A stretch of DNA of 64,000 bases. Source: Flavobacteriaceae bacterium. Its GTDB lineage: Bacteria; Bacteroidota; Bacteroidia; Flavobacteriales; Flavobacteriaceae. The position numbers were made by a program, and so were the translations under genes. The stretch covers positions 1-64,000 of the forward strand of contig SIHP01000003.1 in NCBI GenBank assembly GCA_004762155.1, read 5' to 3'. This document shows positions 7,920 to 16,456 of the stretch, piece by piece (position 1 is the stretch's first letter; each line of letters opens with the position of its first letter). Under the pieces are notes generated by a model, which worked only from the letters and a program-made list of their open reading frames with translations, was not told where the DNA came from and made no database searches.

Positions 7920-7962
7920 AAAACGTAATTTCAAAAAGACTTATAATGAATGATATATGTCA
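7920..7962 (-). promoter_or_regulatory. FNR/CRP-like operator plus -7 element for the TauE/SafE gene
   Basis: TGATATATGTCA at 7951-7962 and -7-like TACGTTTT at 7927-7920 on the minus strand. Centre-to--7-end distance 36.5 bp, the same as at six other promoters in the window. Confidence 0.65.
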
Positions 7963-8078
7963 GTTTAGAAGTTTAGTTCTATTTGCAATAAATGAAAAGT
8001 CAACAAGTTTTAAAAGATTAAAAATTGTTGACTTTCTGTTGTGACAAAGATTGCATTTGAGTTTTATAATAAATATAA

Positions 8079-8405
8079 TTAATAGGAAAGTGTTCTTTTT
8101 AAGCCTAATGTTAGGTTTCGTTCTAAAACACCAATATGACCATTAGTATCAAACACATCTTTAATTTCATTAAAAAGACATTTAATTTGATTCATACAAT
8201 AACCTTCCTTTTCAATTGCTTTTTTTATTTTTTCTAAGCTATTATAATCATCATCAGCTTTAAACTCTTTGTACATTTTTTCATAAGTTTCAGTACCAGT
8301 TTTATTTTTTATTAATTGAATTTCTTCTGGAGTTTCAATAGCGTCTGCATTCATCGCATATATTAATACATAAGCTTTCAATTCATTAGATGTCCAGTTT
8401 TTCAT
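8079..8405 (-). CDS. hypothetical 108-aa helical protein, paralogue 2 (tandem duplicate)
   Basis: 108 aa without signal peptide or membrane segment, beginning MKNWTSNELKAYVLIYAMNA. It is a clear paralogue of the adjacent upstream gene, with the same length and shared ELKAY.LIYAMNAD, G..TY.KM..EF and LERNL.LGLKR segments. The residues DAIETPEEIQLIKNKTG recall the acidic metal-binding loops of TerB-like helical proteins, but this is only a resemblance. The gap to the upstream copy is 38 bases and no promoter is seen in it, so it is cotranscribed. Both sit among usp and cbb3 genes and share their operator type, implying a role in low-oxygen or stress physiology. Confidence 0.75.
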   Translation of the reverse strand: MKNWTSNELKAYVLIYAMNADAIETPEEIQLIKNKTGTETYEKMYKEFKADDDYNSLEKIKKAIEKEGYCMNQIKCLFNEIKDVFDTNGHIGVLERNLTLGLKRTLSY

Positions 8406-8443
8406 AATAGTTATTTTAAATGATTATGTGTTAATGAAAATTA

Positions 8444-8770
8444 CTAATACGTCAATACTCTTTTTAGACCTAAATTTAAGTTTCTTTCTAAAATATCAAA
8501 GTCACCATCAGCATTAAAAATTTCTTTAATTTCATTAAGTAAATTTTTAACTTGTGGTTTTTTATAACCTTGTTCTTCTATAGCTTTATTTATTTTCTGA
8601 ATACTTTGGTAATCATTATCTATATTAAATTCTTCATGCATTTTAGCATAGGTAGTTGTGCCTATTTTACTTTTTATTACCTCTAGCTCTAATGCATTTT
8701 CTACATAATCAGCATTCATCGCATATATTAATAAATAAGCTTTTAATTCATTAGGTGTCCAAGTTTTCAT
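8444..8770 (-). CDS. hypothetical 108-aa helical protein, paralogue 1 (tandem duplicate)
   Basis: First gene of the duplicated pair, beginning MKTWTPNELKAYLLIYAMNA and ending LERNLNLGLKRVLTY. It has the same domain layout as its neighbour: an N-terminal helix, an acidic segment DYVENALELEVIKSK, then EEFNIDNDYQSIQKINKA and a C-terminal helix. No function recognised. Its promoter has an FNR/CRP-like operator TGATAAAAATCA at 8843-8854, exactly placed as in the cbb3 promoters. The C-terminal 25 residues are among the best conserved between the copies. Confidence 0.75.
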   Translation of the reverse strand: MKTWTPNELKAYLLIYAMNADYVENALELEVIKSKIGTTTYAKMHEEFNIDNDYQSIQKINKAIEEQGYKKPQVKNLLNEIKEIFNADGDFDILERNLNLGLKRVLTY

Positions 8771-8811
8771 GATGTAAGTTTTTAAATATTAATTACTGTT
8801 TTTCTATAGTA

Positions 8812-8854
8812 TAAAATTAAAGTAAAGTTTATTTTAAAACTATGATAAAAATCA
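8812..8854 (-). promoter_or_regulatory. FNR/CRP-like operator plus -7 element for the 108-aa pair
   Basis: TGATAAAAATCA at 8843-8854; -7-like TAATTTTA at 8819-8812 on the minus strand. Centre-to--7-end distance 36.5 bp. Confidence 0.7.
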
Positions 8855-8954
8855 TGTTTGTGTTTGATTATCTGTTTGTTATGTGTCTTGAAGGGAAAAG
8901 CTTAACATTTTAAGTTGAGCTTTAGTATTAGGTATAAAGAAGAATGAAAAACAC

Positions 8955-9800
8955 TTATGCAGGTATAATTAAAAAAGGTTTTTCAATATGATATCCTAAT
9001 TTATCAATTGTAGCTTCATGTGTGAATTTATAAAAGTCATCATGACTATATTTGATCATTGAAAGGATATCAAAATCTAAATTTTTAACGTATTCTTTAA
9101 TATGTTTGTCTACGGATTTGTTTTTGTAAACAACAGAATAATCATAAGGTATTTCAGTAATGTTTTCTTCAAGAACTTCTTTGTTTTTTTCTTGATTTTC
9201 AGAAAGTTCTTTGGTATCTAAAATACTCACTATTTTAAGCGTAGCATTAGATAAATTACAAAAAGATTTTAAAGTAGTTAAAGATTCATTAGTGTACCCA
9301 TTTTTAAAAGCTGTAGCAAAAACAATATTATCTAATGTAGCATTATGTGTTTCTTTAGGTATTAATAATAAAGGAGTATTGTGTAACAGTTTGGCTATTT
9401 TTATAGCGTTACTTCCAAATAAAATTTCTTTTGCGCCTGTGGCTCCTTTTGTGCCCATAACAACAAGATCTATATTTTTATTTTTAATAGTTTTTGGTAT
9501 GGTTTCTTCAATAGGTTTTGTTATGGCTAATGTTTCGTAGCTATGTTTTTCGTTTCTAAAAGAGCTACTAGTTATATTTAATATAACTTCAATCAATTGA
9601 TTTTCTACTTTGGCTAATTGCTCTTCATATTGAATTTTGCCTTTTTCCGTATCTAATCTACTGGTAAATAAATTAGTTTTAACCTCAAAGCTGTGTAGTA
9701 TGTAAAACTTACATGTTTCATCTTTAAAAATATTTAAAGCATAAAACATAGCATTGTATGAGTTGTTCGAGAAATCTGTGGGAATAAGAATATTTTTCAT
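8955..9800 (-). CDS. universal stress protein, tandem UspA domains
   Basis: 281 aa, two Usp domains. Domain 1 runs from MKNILIPTDFSNNSYNAM to MGTKGATGAKEILFGSNA and TPLLLIPKE, which includes the G-x2-G-x9-G-S nucleotide-binding pattern. Domain 2 is degenerate and ends KPFLIIPA. It resembles the other two-domain Usp proteins at 4788 and 20030, so the window has three paralogues. Divergent from ccoI across a 171-bp region that holds two separate operators, one for each gene. Confidence 0.9.
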   Translation of the reverse strand: MKNILIPTDFSNNSYNAMFYALNIFKDETCKFYILHSFEVKTNLFTSRLDTEKGKIQYEEQLAKVENQLIEVILNITSSSFRNEKHSYETLAITKPIEETIPKTIKNKNIDLVVMGTKGATGAKEILFGSNAIKIAKLLHNTPLLLIPKETHNATLDNIVFATAFKNGYTNESLTTLKSFCNLSNATLKIVSILDTKELSENQEKNKEVLEENITEIPYDYSVVYKNKSVDKHIKEYVKNLDFDILSMIKYSHDDFYKFTHEATIDKLGYHIEKPFLIIPA

Positions 9801-9827
9801 GATTGAATGTTTTATTGTTTGATACTG

Positions 9828-9870
9828 TAAAACTATACTTACTATTTCATGAAGGCTATGATATTTGTCA
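9828..9870 (-). promoter_or_regulatory. FNR/CRP-like operator plus -7 element for the usp gene
   Basis: TGATATTTGTCA at 9859-9870; -7-like TAGTTTTA at 9835-9828 on the minus strand. Centre-to--7-end distance 36.5 bp. It is one of two operators in the usp/ccoI divergent region. Confidence 0.7.
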
Positions 9871-9908
9871 GATCACTTTAATTCTTTTTTATACGATATA
9901 GTAAAAGC

Positions 9909-9951
9909 TGATAAATATCATATTTTAAAACTCAGGTATTCTAAACCTTTG
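9909..9951 (+). promoter_or_regulatory. FNR/CRP-like operator plus -7 element for ccoI-hemN
   Basis: TGATAAATATCA at 9909-9920; -7-like AACCTTTG at 9944-9951. Centre-to--7-end distance 36.5 bp, leaving a short leader before the ATG at 9972. Confidence 0.7.
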
Positions 9952-9971
9952 TACAAGGCAAAAGAGTACAT

Positions 9972-12344
9972 ATGAAAACACAATGTTATCATTGCGGAAA
10001 TGATTGTAATCACACTAAAATCACGTTTCAAGAAAAAGTGTTTTGTTGTAACGGTTGCAAAACAGTATTTGAAATTTTTTCTGAAAATGATTTAACCTGT
10101 TATTACGATTTTCAAGCAAATCCAGGAGCAATTCCAGAAGAAATAAAAGGCAAATACGATTTTTTAGAAAATCAACAAATTGTAAACAAATTACTAGAAT
10201 TTAACGGCGAAAAAGTACAAGTCATTACTCTTTATATACCTCATATACATTGTAGTTCATGTATTTGGGTGCTTGAAAACTTACATAAATTACAAAAGAA
10301 CGTTAAAACATCACAAGTAAATTTCCCTAAAAAAACAGTTAGAATAACCTATAATTCTGAAAACATAATGTTAAAAGAAATTGTATTGCTTTTGTGCTCC
10401 ATAGGTTACGAACCTTATATTTCTTTAGAAGATTATGAAGCAGGAAAAAAACAGATTAATAGAAGCTTAATTTATAAATTAGGATTAGCTGGTTTTGCTT
10501 TTGGAAATGTAATGTTATTGTCTTTTCCTGAGTATTTTGAAGTAAAAGAATTTTGGTTAGAACAGTATAAATATACTTTTCGTTGGATGATGTTACTCTT
10601 TTCTGTTCCAGTAGTTTTTTATGCTTCACAGGATTATTTTATTTCGGCTTTTAAAGGTGTTCGGTCTAAAATTTTAAATATAGATGTTCCTATAGCATTA
10701 GGAATTTCGGTATTATTTATAAGAAGTGTTGTTGAGGTTCTTTTCGATTTAGGAAGTGGTTTTTTTGATAGCTTAACAGGACTTGTTTTCTTTCTTCTTT
10801 TAGGAAAGTTTTTTCAACAAAAAACCTATAATTATTTATCATTTGAGCGCGATTATAAATCCTATTTTCCAATTGCAGTAACTAAAATATTATCCGAAGG
10901 AAAAGAAGAAAACATCCAAATTTATGAGGTTAAAAAAGGAGATCGATTATTAATAAGAAATCAAGAATTAATTCCTGTAGACGGAATTTTAATTGATGGA
11001 AATGCACAAATAGATTATAGTTTTGTTACTGGTGAAGCTATTCCAGTAAATAAAAAGTCTGGAGATAAATTATTTGCTGGTGGAAAACAATTGTCTGGAG
11101 TTTTAGAAATGGAAGTTTTAAAAACGGTTGAACAAAGTTATTTAACCCAATTATGGAGTAACGATGTTTTTAAGACAAATAAAAACTCAACCTTTAAAAC
11201 CATAACCGATAAAATTAGTCAAAATTTTACCATTGGAGTTTTATTAATTGCATTTGTAGCTACTACTTTTTGGCTTTTTGTTGATGCTTCTAAAGCATTA
11301 AATGTATTTACAGCAGTATTAATTATAGCTTGTCCTTGTGCCATTGCATTGGCCGCGCCATTTACTTTGGGCAATATGTTGCGCATTTTTGGTAAACATA
11401 AATTTTATTTAAAAAATGCAACCGTAATAGAACAATTGGCAAAAATTGACACGATTATTTTTGATAAAACTGGAACCTTAACAACTACTACAAAAAGTAC
11501 TATTTCTTATAAAGGTGATGATTTGTCTTTTGATGATAAACAGGTTTTAAAAAGTGTATTAAGAGCTTCAAATCATCCATTAAGCAGAAGTTTGTACGAT
11601 TCTCTTGAAGAAATTCCTGTTTTGAAAACACAAGAAGTTAATGAGGTAGTTGGTAAAGGAATTATAGCAGTTGTAGAAAACCAAAAAGTAAAAATTGGTT
11701 CATCTTCATTTGTAAATCAAGAAATAACGAATCAAGGTTTTGATACCTCAGTTCATGTGAGTTTTAACGATGAATACAAAGGAAAATATACTGTTAAAAA
11801 TACTTATAGAAACGAAGTTGACACTGTTTTTAATTCTTTAAAAACCGAATACAATCTGGCAGTTGTTTCTGGTGATAACGAAGGAGAAAAATCATTTTTA
11901 CAAAATAAGTTACCGAAAAACACCGAACTGTTATTCAATCAAAAACCTGAAGATAAATTAAACTACGTTTCGCAACTTCAACAAAAAAACAAGAATGTAA
12001 CAATGATTGGTGATGGCTTAAATGATGCTGGAGCAATTGCAAAAAGTAATGTGGGTATTGCTTTATCAGAAAATATAAATGTGTTTTCACCTGCTTGTGA
12101 TGCTATTTTAGATGCCAGCAAGTTTGGAGACATTTCCACATTTTTAAAATTCTCTAAAAAAGCAGTACAAATTATAAAATACTGTTTTGTATTATCACTT
12201 TTTTACAATGTTATTGGTTTGTATTTCGCTGTTACGGGACAATTATCTCCAGTAATCGCCGCTATTTTAATGCCTTTAAGTTCTATTAGTATTGTAATAT
12301 TTACAACGTTAGCTACCAATTTTATTAGTCGCTCTTTAAAATAA
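9972..12344 (+). CDS. ccoI: cbb3 oxidase-associated copper-transporting P-type ATPase CcoI
   Basis: 790 aa P1B-type ATPase of the CcoI/FixI (CopA2) group, which exports Cu+ for assembly of cbb3 oxidase. It has an N-terminal Cys-rich domain (CYHCGNDC, then FCCNGCKTVF, residues 5-36) and a heavy-metal-associated domain with the CxxC of HIHCSSCIWVLENL (about residue 92). It carries the ion-binding CPC in ACPCAIALAAP (about 453), the phosphorylation motif DKTGT (about 497), an SNHPLSR His-Pro and the hinge GDGLNDAG (about 680). All key residues are present. hemN follows after 6 bases and the cco operon comes next on the same strand. Confidence 0.95.
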   Translation: MKTQCYHCGNDCNHTKITFQEKVFCCNGCKTVFEIFSENDLTCYYDFQANPGAIPEEIKGKYDFLENQQIVNKLLEFNGEKVQVITLYIPHIHCSSCIWVLENLHKLQKNVKTSQVNFPKKTVRITYNSENIMLKEIVLLLCSIGYEPYISLEDYEAGKKQINRSLIYKLGLAGFAFGNVMLLSFPEYFEVKEFWLEQYKYTFRWMMLLFSVPVVFYASQDYFISAFKGVRSKILNIDVPIALGISVLFIRSVVEVLFDLGSGFFDSLTGLVFFLLLGKFFQQKTYNYLSFERDYKSYFPIAVTKILSEGKEENIQIYEVKKGDRLLIRNQELIPVDGILIDGNAQIDYSFVTGEAIPVNKKSGDKLFAGGKQLSGVLEMEVLKTVEQSYLTQLWSNDVFKTNKNSTFKTITDKISQNFTIGVLLIAFVATTFWLFVDASKALNVFTAVLIIACPCAIALAAPFTLGNMLRIFGKHKFYLKNATVIEQLAKIDTIIFDKTGTLTTTTKSTISYKGDDLSFDDKQVLKSVLRASNHPLSRSLYDSLEEIPVLKTQEVNEVVGKGIIAVVENQKVKIGSSSFVNQEITNQGFDTSVHVSFNDEYKGKYTVKNTYRNEVDTVFNSLKTEYNLAVVSGDNEGEKSFLQNKLPKNTELLFNQKPEDKLNYVSQLQQKNKNVTMIGDGLNDAGAIAKSNVGIALSENINVFSPACDAILDASKFGDISTFLKFSKKAVQIIKYCFVLSLFYNVIGLYFAVTGQLSPVIAAILMPLSSISIVIFTTLATNFISRSLK

Positions 12345-12350
12345 AAAATC

Positions 12351-13712
12351 ATGAAATCTCTTATTCAAAAATATAATATTCCAGGTCCAAGATATACAAG
12401 TTATCCAACTGTTCCGTATTGGGATGAAACTACGTTTTCAAAAGAAAAATGGATCGCTTCATTTCAAAAAAGTTTTATAGAAAGTAATAGCTCCGAAGGA
12501 ATTAGCTTATATATTCATTTACCATTTTGCGAAAGCTTATGTACATTTTGTGCTTGTCATAAACACATAACCAAGCGTCATGAAGTTGAAGAAGATTATA
12601 TAAGAACTGTTTTAAAAGAATGGAATTTATATACAGATTTGATTAATGAAACTCCTATTATTAAAGAAATTCATTTAGGTGGCGGAACGCCAACTTTTTT
12701 TTCTGCGGAAAACTTAGAACGATTAATCCACGGTATTTTAAAAAATAGTAAAAAGCATAAGGAACACGAGTTTAGTTTTGAAGGACATCCGAATAATACA
12801 ACTAAAGAGCATTTACAAACTTTATACAATTTAGGTTTTACAAGAGTAAGTTTTGGAGTACAAGATTATAATTTAAAAGTACAAGAAGCTATTCATAGAG
12901 TACAACCTTTTGAAAATGTAGCGAATGTAACTAAATGGGCACGAGAAATTGGTTATACTTCTATAAGTCACGATTTAATTTTTGGATTACCCTTTCAAAC
13001 CGAAAAAAATATCATTGAAACTATTGTAAAAACTAAAGCATTAAAACCAGATAGAATTTCTTTTTACAGTTATGCACATGTTCCTTGGGTAAAAGGAGTT
13101 GGGCAAAGAGGTTTTAATGAAGATGATTTACCAAAGGATGATGAAAAAAGAAAGCTTTACGAAGTAGGAAAAGAATTATTTCATCAATTAGGATATATAG
13201 AAATTGGTATGGACCATTTTGCTTTGCCTACTGATAATTTATATAAAGCCACAGAAGAGAAAACATTACACCGGAATTTTATGGGATATACAGCAAACAA
13301 AACTCAATTAATGATTGGTTTAGGTATGTCTGCTATTAGTGATAGTTGGTATGGTTTTTCTCAAAATGTAAAAACGGTTAAGGAATATCAAAAATTGGTA
13401 AACAATGGTGATATTCCTGTTTTTAGAGGTCATATTTTAAATGAAGAGGATTTAATTATTAGAAAACACATTCTTAATATTATGTGTGGTTTTTCCACTT
13501 CGTGGGATAAAAAAGATTGTCAGTTTAATGCTTTAGAAAGTTCTATAGCATTATTAAAAGAAATGAAGCTTGATAATTTATTAGAAATTGATGATAAGAA
13601 ACTAATTCTTAAAGAAGCATCTAAACCGTTTGTTAGAAATATATGTATGGCCTTTGACAGGCGCTTACAGAGAAAAAAACCAGATACGGCATTATTTTCT
13701 ATGACTATTTAG
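12351..13712 (+). CDS. hemN: oxygen-independent coproporphyrinogen III oxidase
   Basis: 453 aa radical-SAM enzyme that converts coproporphyrinogen III to protoporphyrinogen IX without oxygen, supplying haem when O2 is low. Diagnostic features are the opening GPRYTSYPTVPYW, the cluster motif CESLCTFCACHK (CxxxCxxC plus the extra Cys typical of true HemN, about residues 61-70), the GGGTP SAM-binding motif and RVSFGVQDY. Length matches family members (about 455). It is cotranscribed with ccoI. The context of low-oxygen terminal oxidase genes makes HemN more likely than the haem chaperone HemW. Confidence 0.95.
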   Translation: MKSLIQKYNIPGPRYTSYPTVPYWDETTFSKEKWIASFQKSFIESNSSEGISLYIHLPFCESLCTFCACHKHITKRHEVEEDYIRTVLKEWNLYTDLINETPIIKEIHLGGGTPTFFSAENLERLIHGILKNSKKHKEHEFSFEGHPNNTTKEHLQTLYNLGFTRVSFGVQDYNLKVQEAIHRVQPFENVANVTKWAREIGYTSISHDLIFGLPFQTEKNIIETIVKTKALKPDRISFYSYAHVPWVKGVGQRGFNEDDLPKDDEKRKLYEVGKELFHQLGYIEIGMDHFALPTDNLYKATEEKTLHRNFMGYTANKTQLMIGLGMSAISDSWYGFSQNVKTVKEYQKLVNNGDIPVFRGHILNEEDLIIRKHILNIMCGFSTSWDKKDCQFNALESSIALLKEMKLDNLLEIDDKKLILKEASKPFVRNICMAFDRRLQRKKPDTALFSMTI

Positions 13713-13757
13713 TTGATCACTTGTTACAGGTTGCTCGTTGCTGGTTCTTGGTTAAAT

Positions 13758-13790
13758 AGACCTCACAGGTTTTCAAAACCTGTGAGGTCT
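13758..13790. repeat. 33-bp perfect palindrome (16-bp arms, 1-base centre)
   Basis: AGACCTCACAGGTTTT (13758-13773), a single C, then AAAACCTGTGAGGTCT (13775-13790). It lies 45 bases after hemN and before the ccoS promoter. There is no T-run after it, so it may terminate hemN mRNA poorly or be an extragenic palindromic element. I recall similar ACCTCACAGGT palindromes from other flavobacterial genomes. Confidence 0.7.
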
Positions 13791-13825
13791 TACTCATTAA
13801 AAAAATGAACAAAATTTAAGAAAAC

Positions 13826-13868
13826 TGACAAATATCATATTCTAAAAACAGCACTCAAATTACCTTTG
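13826..13868 (+). promoter_or_regulatory. FNR/CRP-like operator plus -7 element for the cco operon
   Basis: TGACAAATATCA at 13826-13837 and a perfect -7 TACCTTTG at 13861-13868, 36.5 bp from operator centre to -7 end. Predicted start of transcription about 13873, about 20 bases before ccoS. Confidence 0.75.
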
Positions 13869-13891
13869 GAGTATCATTATTAGGCAACATT

Positions 13892-14059
13892 ATGAGCGTT
13901 ATTTATTTACTTCTTTCAGTAAGTGTATTGGTGGCAATTGTTTTTTTTATTGCATTTATTTTATCCGTAAAAAACGGACAATATGACGATACGTATACAC
14001 CATCTGTAAGAATGTTATTTGATGATGAATTGGTGAAGGAAGACAAACAAAAACAATAG
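13892..14059 (+). CDS. ccoS: cbb3-type cytochrome oxidase assembly protein CcoS
   Basis: 55 aa. The ORF starts MSVIYLLLSVSVLVAIVFF, one membrane helix, and continues KNGQYDDTYTPSVRMLFDDE; the GQYDD..TPS..ML motif is diagnostic for CcoS. CcoS is needed for cofactor insertion into cbb3 oxidase and sits in the inner membrane. It is the first gene of the cco operon, 24 bases after the -7 element and 18 bases before ccoNO. Confidence 0.92.
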   Translation: MSVIYLLLSVSVLVAIVFFIAFILSVKNGQYDDTYTPSVRMLFDDELVKEDKQKQ

Positions 14060-14077
14060 ATAAAATTAATTTAGATT

Positions 14078-16276
14078 ATGGAAATACAACAGTTTTATTA
14101 CGATAATAAAATCGTAAAAAAATTCATCTACGCAACAGTTCTATGGGGTTTGGTAGGTATGTCAGTAGGACTCTTATTAGCATTAATGTTTTTATTTCCG
14201 AATATTACAGACGGGATTTCGTGGTTAAGTTTTGGTCGTTTACGTCCCTTACACACTAATGCTGTAATATTTGCTTTTGTAGGAAATGCTATTTATGCAG
14301 GAGTATATTATTCGTTACAACGGTTATTAAAAGCCAGAATGGCAAGTGATTTTTTAAGTAATTTTAATTTTTGGGGATGGCAATTAATAATTGTTGCCGC
14401 TGCAATAACACTTCCTTTAGGATATACAACATCCAAAGAATATGCTGAGCTAGAATGGCCAATTGATATTGCAATAGCAATAGTTTGGGTTGCCTTTGGA
14501 GTAAACATGATTTGGACGATTTTAAAACGTCGTCAACGTCATTTATATGTAGCTATTTGGTTTTATTTAGCAACATTTGTAACCGTTGCTGTATTGCACA
14601 TTTTTAATAGTTTGGAGTTACCAGTAAGTGGTTTAAAAAGTTACTCTGTTTACGCAGGTGTTCAAGATGCATTGGTGCAATGGTGGTACGGACATAATGC
14701 GGTTGCTTTCTTTTTAACAACTCCTTTTTTAGGATTGATGTATTATTTTGTTCCTAAAGCTGCAGGAAGACCAGTGTATTCTTATAAGTTATCAATTATT
14801 CATTTTTGGTCGTTAATATTTATTTATATCTGGGCAGGTCCTCATCATTTATTATATACAGCTTTACCAACTTGGGCTCAAAATTTAGGAGTTGCATTTT
14901 CTATTATGTTATTAGCTCCTTCTTGGGGAGGAATGATAAACGGATTATTAACGCTAAGAGGAGCTTGGGATAAAGTAAGAACAGATCCTGTTTTAAAATT
15001 TATGGTTGTTGCTATAACAGGTTACGGTATGGCAACTTTTGAAGGACCAATGTTGTCTTTAAAAAATGTAAATGCAATTGCTCATTTTACCGATTGGATT
15101 ATAGCGCATGTACATGTTGGTGCTTTAGCTTGGAACGGGTTTTTCGCTTACGGAATGTTGTATTGGTTGATTCCTAAATTATTTAAAACAAAATTATATT
15201 CTACAAAATTGGCAAATGTTCATTTTTGGATAGGAACGTTGGGTATTTTATTATACGCATTACCAATGTATGTAGCAGGTTTTGTACAAGCATTTATGTG
15301 GAAGCAGTTCAATCCAGATGGAACGTTAACGTATGGGAACTTTTTAGAAACTGTTCAAGAAATTGTACCAATGTATTGGATGCGAGCGATAGGAGGAAGC
15401 ATGTATATTTTGGGAGCATTTGTAATGTTGTACAATGTTATTAAAACAGTAAAAGCAGGAAGCCAAGTAACAGACGATTTAGCAGAAGCTCCAGCATTAA
15501 CAAAAGTATCAAAATACAGAACAAAAGGAGAAGCTTGGCACACTTGGTTAGAGCGTAAACCAGTAAAATTAACCATATATGCAACTATAGCTATTTTAAT
15601 TGGAGGAGTTATTCAAATTGTACCAACCTTATTGGTGAAATCTAATATACCAACTATTTCATCTGTAAAACCGTATAGTCCTTTAGAGTTAGAAGGAAGA
15701 GATATTTATATAAGTAATGGTTGTGTTTCGTGTCATTCACAAATGATTCGTCCTTTTAGAAGTGAAGTAGAACGTTATGGAGAATATTCCAAAGCAGGAG
15801 AATTTGTGTACGATCATCCTTTTTTATGGGGAAGTAAACGAACTGGACCTGATTTACATAGAATAGGAGGTAAGTATAATGATAATTGGCACTTTAATCA
15901 TATGTACGATCCACAAAGTACATCGCCAGGTTCTATTATGCCTGCTTATCAATGGATAATTAAAAATGAGTTAGATAAGTCTAATACAGAAGGTAAAATG
16001 CGTGTAATGGTTAGTTTGGGAGTTCCGTATTCAGAAGAAGAAATTAAGAATGCTCAAAAAAGTATGGACATGCAAGGAAAACAAATTCAAGAGAATTTAT
16101 ATAACGATCCTGATTTTGCAAAATCGTATGAAGATGATAAAAAGTTCTCCTATGAAAATAGTTTGCCTTTTGTAGAAATGAAAGATCGTGAAATAGTTGC
16201 ATTAATAGCCTATTTACAACGATTAGGAACCGATATAAAAGTAAAAGATGTAACCGATAAACTATCTAAAAAATAA
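14078..16276 (+). CDS. ccoNO: cbb3-type cytochrome c oxidase, fused subunits I and II (CcoNO)
   Basis: 732 aa fusion of the catalytic subunit CcoN and the cytochrome c subunit CcoO. The N-terminal ~450 residues have about 12 membrane helices with haem/CuB-type His motifs, for example RPLHTNAVIFAF, QWWYGHNAVAFF, GPHHLLYTALP and DWIIAHVHVGALAWNG. After a linker and a membrane helix (about residues 495-520) the CcoO part carries one haem c site, NGCVSCHSQMIRPFRSE (about 547-563), and conserved GPDLHRIGGKY and MPAYQW segments. It reduces O2 to water with high affinity and pumps protons. CcoN/CcoO fusion is known in Bacteroidota. Confidence 0.95.
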   Translation: MEIQQFYYDNKIVKKFIYATVLWGLVGMSVGLLLALMFLFPNITDGISWLSFGRLRPLHTNAVIFAFVGNAIYAGVYYSLQRLLKARMASDFLSNFNFWGWQLIIVAAAITLPLGYTTSKEYAELEWPIDIAIAIVWVAFGVNMIWTILKRRQRHLYVAIWFYLATFVTVAVLHIFNSLELPVSGLKSYSVYAGVQDALVQWWYGHNAVAFFLTTPFLGLMYYFVPKAAGRPVYSYKLSIIHFWSLIFIYIWAGPHHLLYTALPTWAQNLGVAFSIMLLAPSWGGMINGLLTLRGAWDKVRTDPVLKFMVVAITGYGMATFEGPMLSLKNVNAIAHFTDWIIAHVHVGALAWNGFFAYGMLYWLIPKLFKTKLYSTKLANVHFWIGTLGILLYALPMYVAGFVQAFMWKQFNPDGTLTYGNFLETVQEIVPMYWMRAIGGSMYILGAFVMLYNVIKTVKAGSQVTDDLAEAPALTKVSKYRTKGEAWHTWLERKPVKLTIYATIAILIGGVIQIVPTLLVKSNIPTISSVKPYSPLELEGRDIYISNGCVSCHSQMIRPFRSEVERYGEYSKAGEFVYDHPFLWGSKRTGPDLHRIGGKYNDNWHFNHMYDPQSTSPGSIMPAYQWIIKNELDKSNTEGKMRVMVSLGVPYSEEEIKNAQKSMDMQGKQIQENLYNDPDFAKSYEDDKKFSYENSLPFVEMKDREIVALIAYLQRLGTDIKVKDVTDKLSKK

Positions 16277-16282
16277 GAAATC

Positions 16283-16450
16283 ATGTTCAAATTTGTAAAA
16301 GGTCATTTAGAAAGTATTGTAGGAATAGAAATTTATCCAATGATTTCCTTAATCATATTCTTTAGTTTTTTTGTGTTGCTTTTTTGGTGGGTATTTACCG
16401 CTAAAAAAGAATATATAAATCAAGTAAGTCAATTACCATTAGATAATTAA
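16283..16450 (+). CDS. ccoQ: cbb3 oxidase small subunit CcoQ/FixQ-like
   Basis: 55 aa small ORF between ccoNO (6 bases) and ccoP (6 bases). It starts MFKFVKGHLESIVGIEIYPM and has one membrane helix (SLIIFFSFFVLLFWWVFTA) followed by a KKEYI-type charged tail, which is the layout of CcoQ. CcoQ stabilises the cbb3 complex. The assignment rests on size, topology and position, as this family is weakly conserved. Confidence 0.85.
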   Translation: MFKFVKGHLESIVGIEIYPMISLIIFFSFFVLLFWWVFTAKKEYINQVSQLPLDN

Positions 16451-16456
16451 AAAGAA

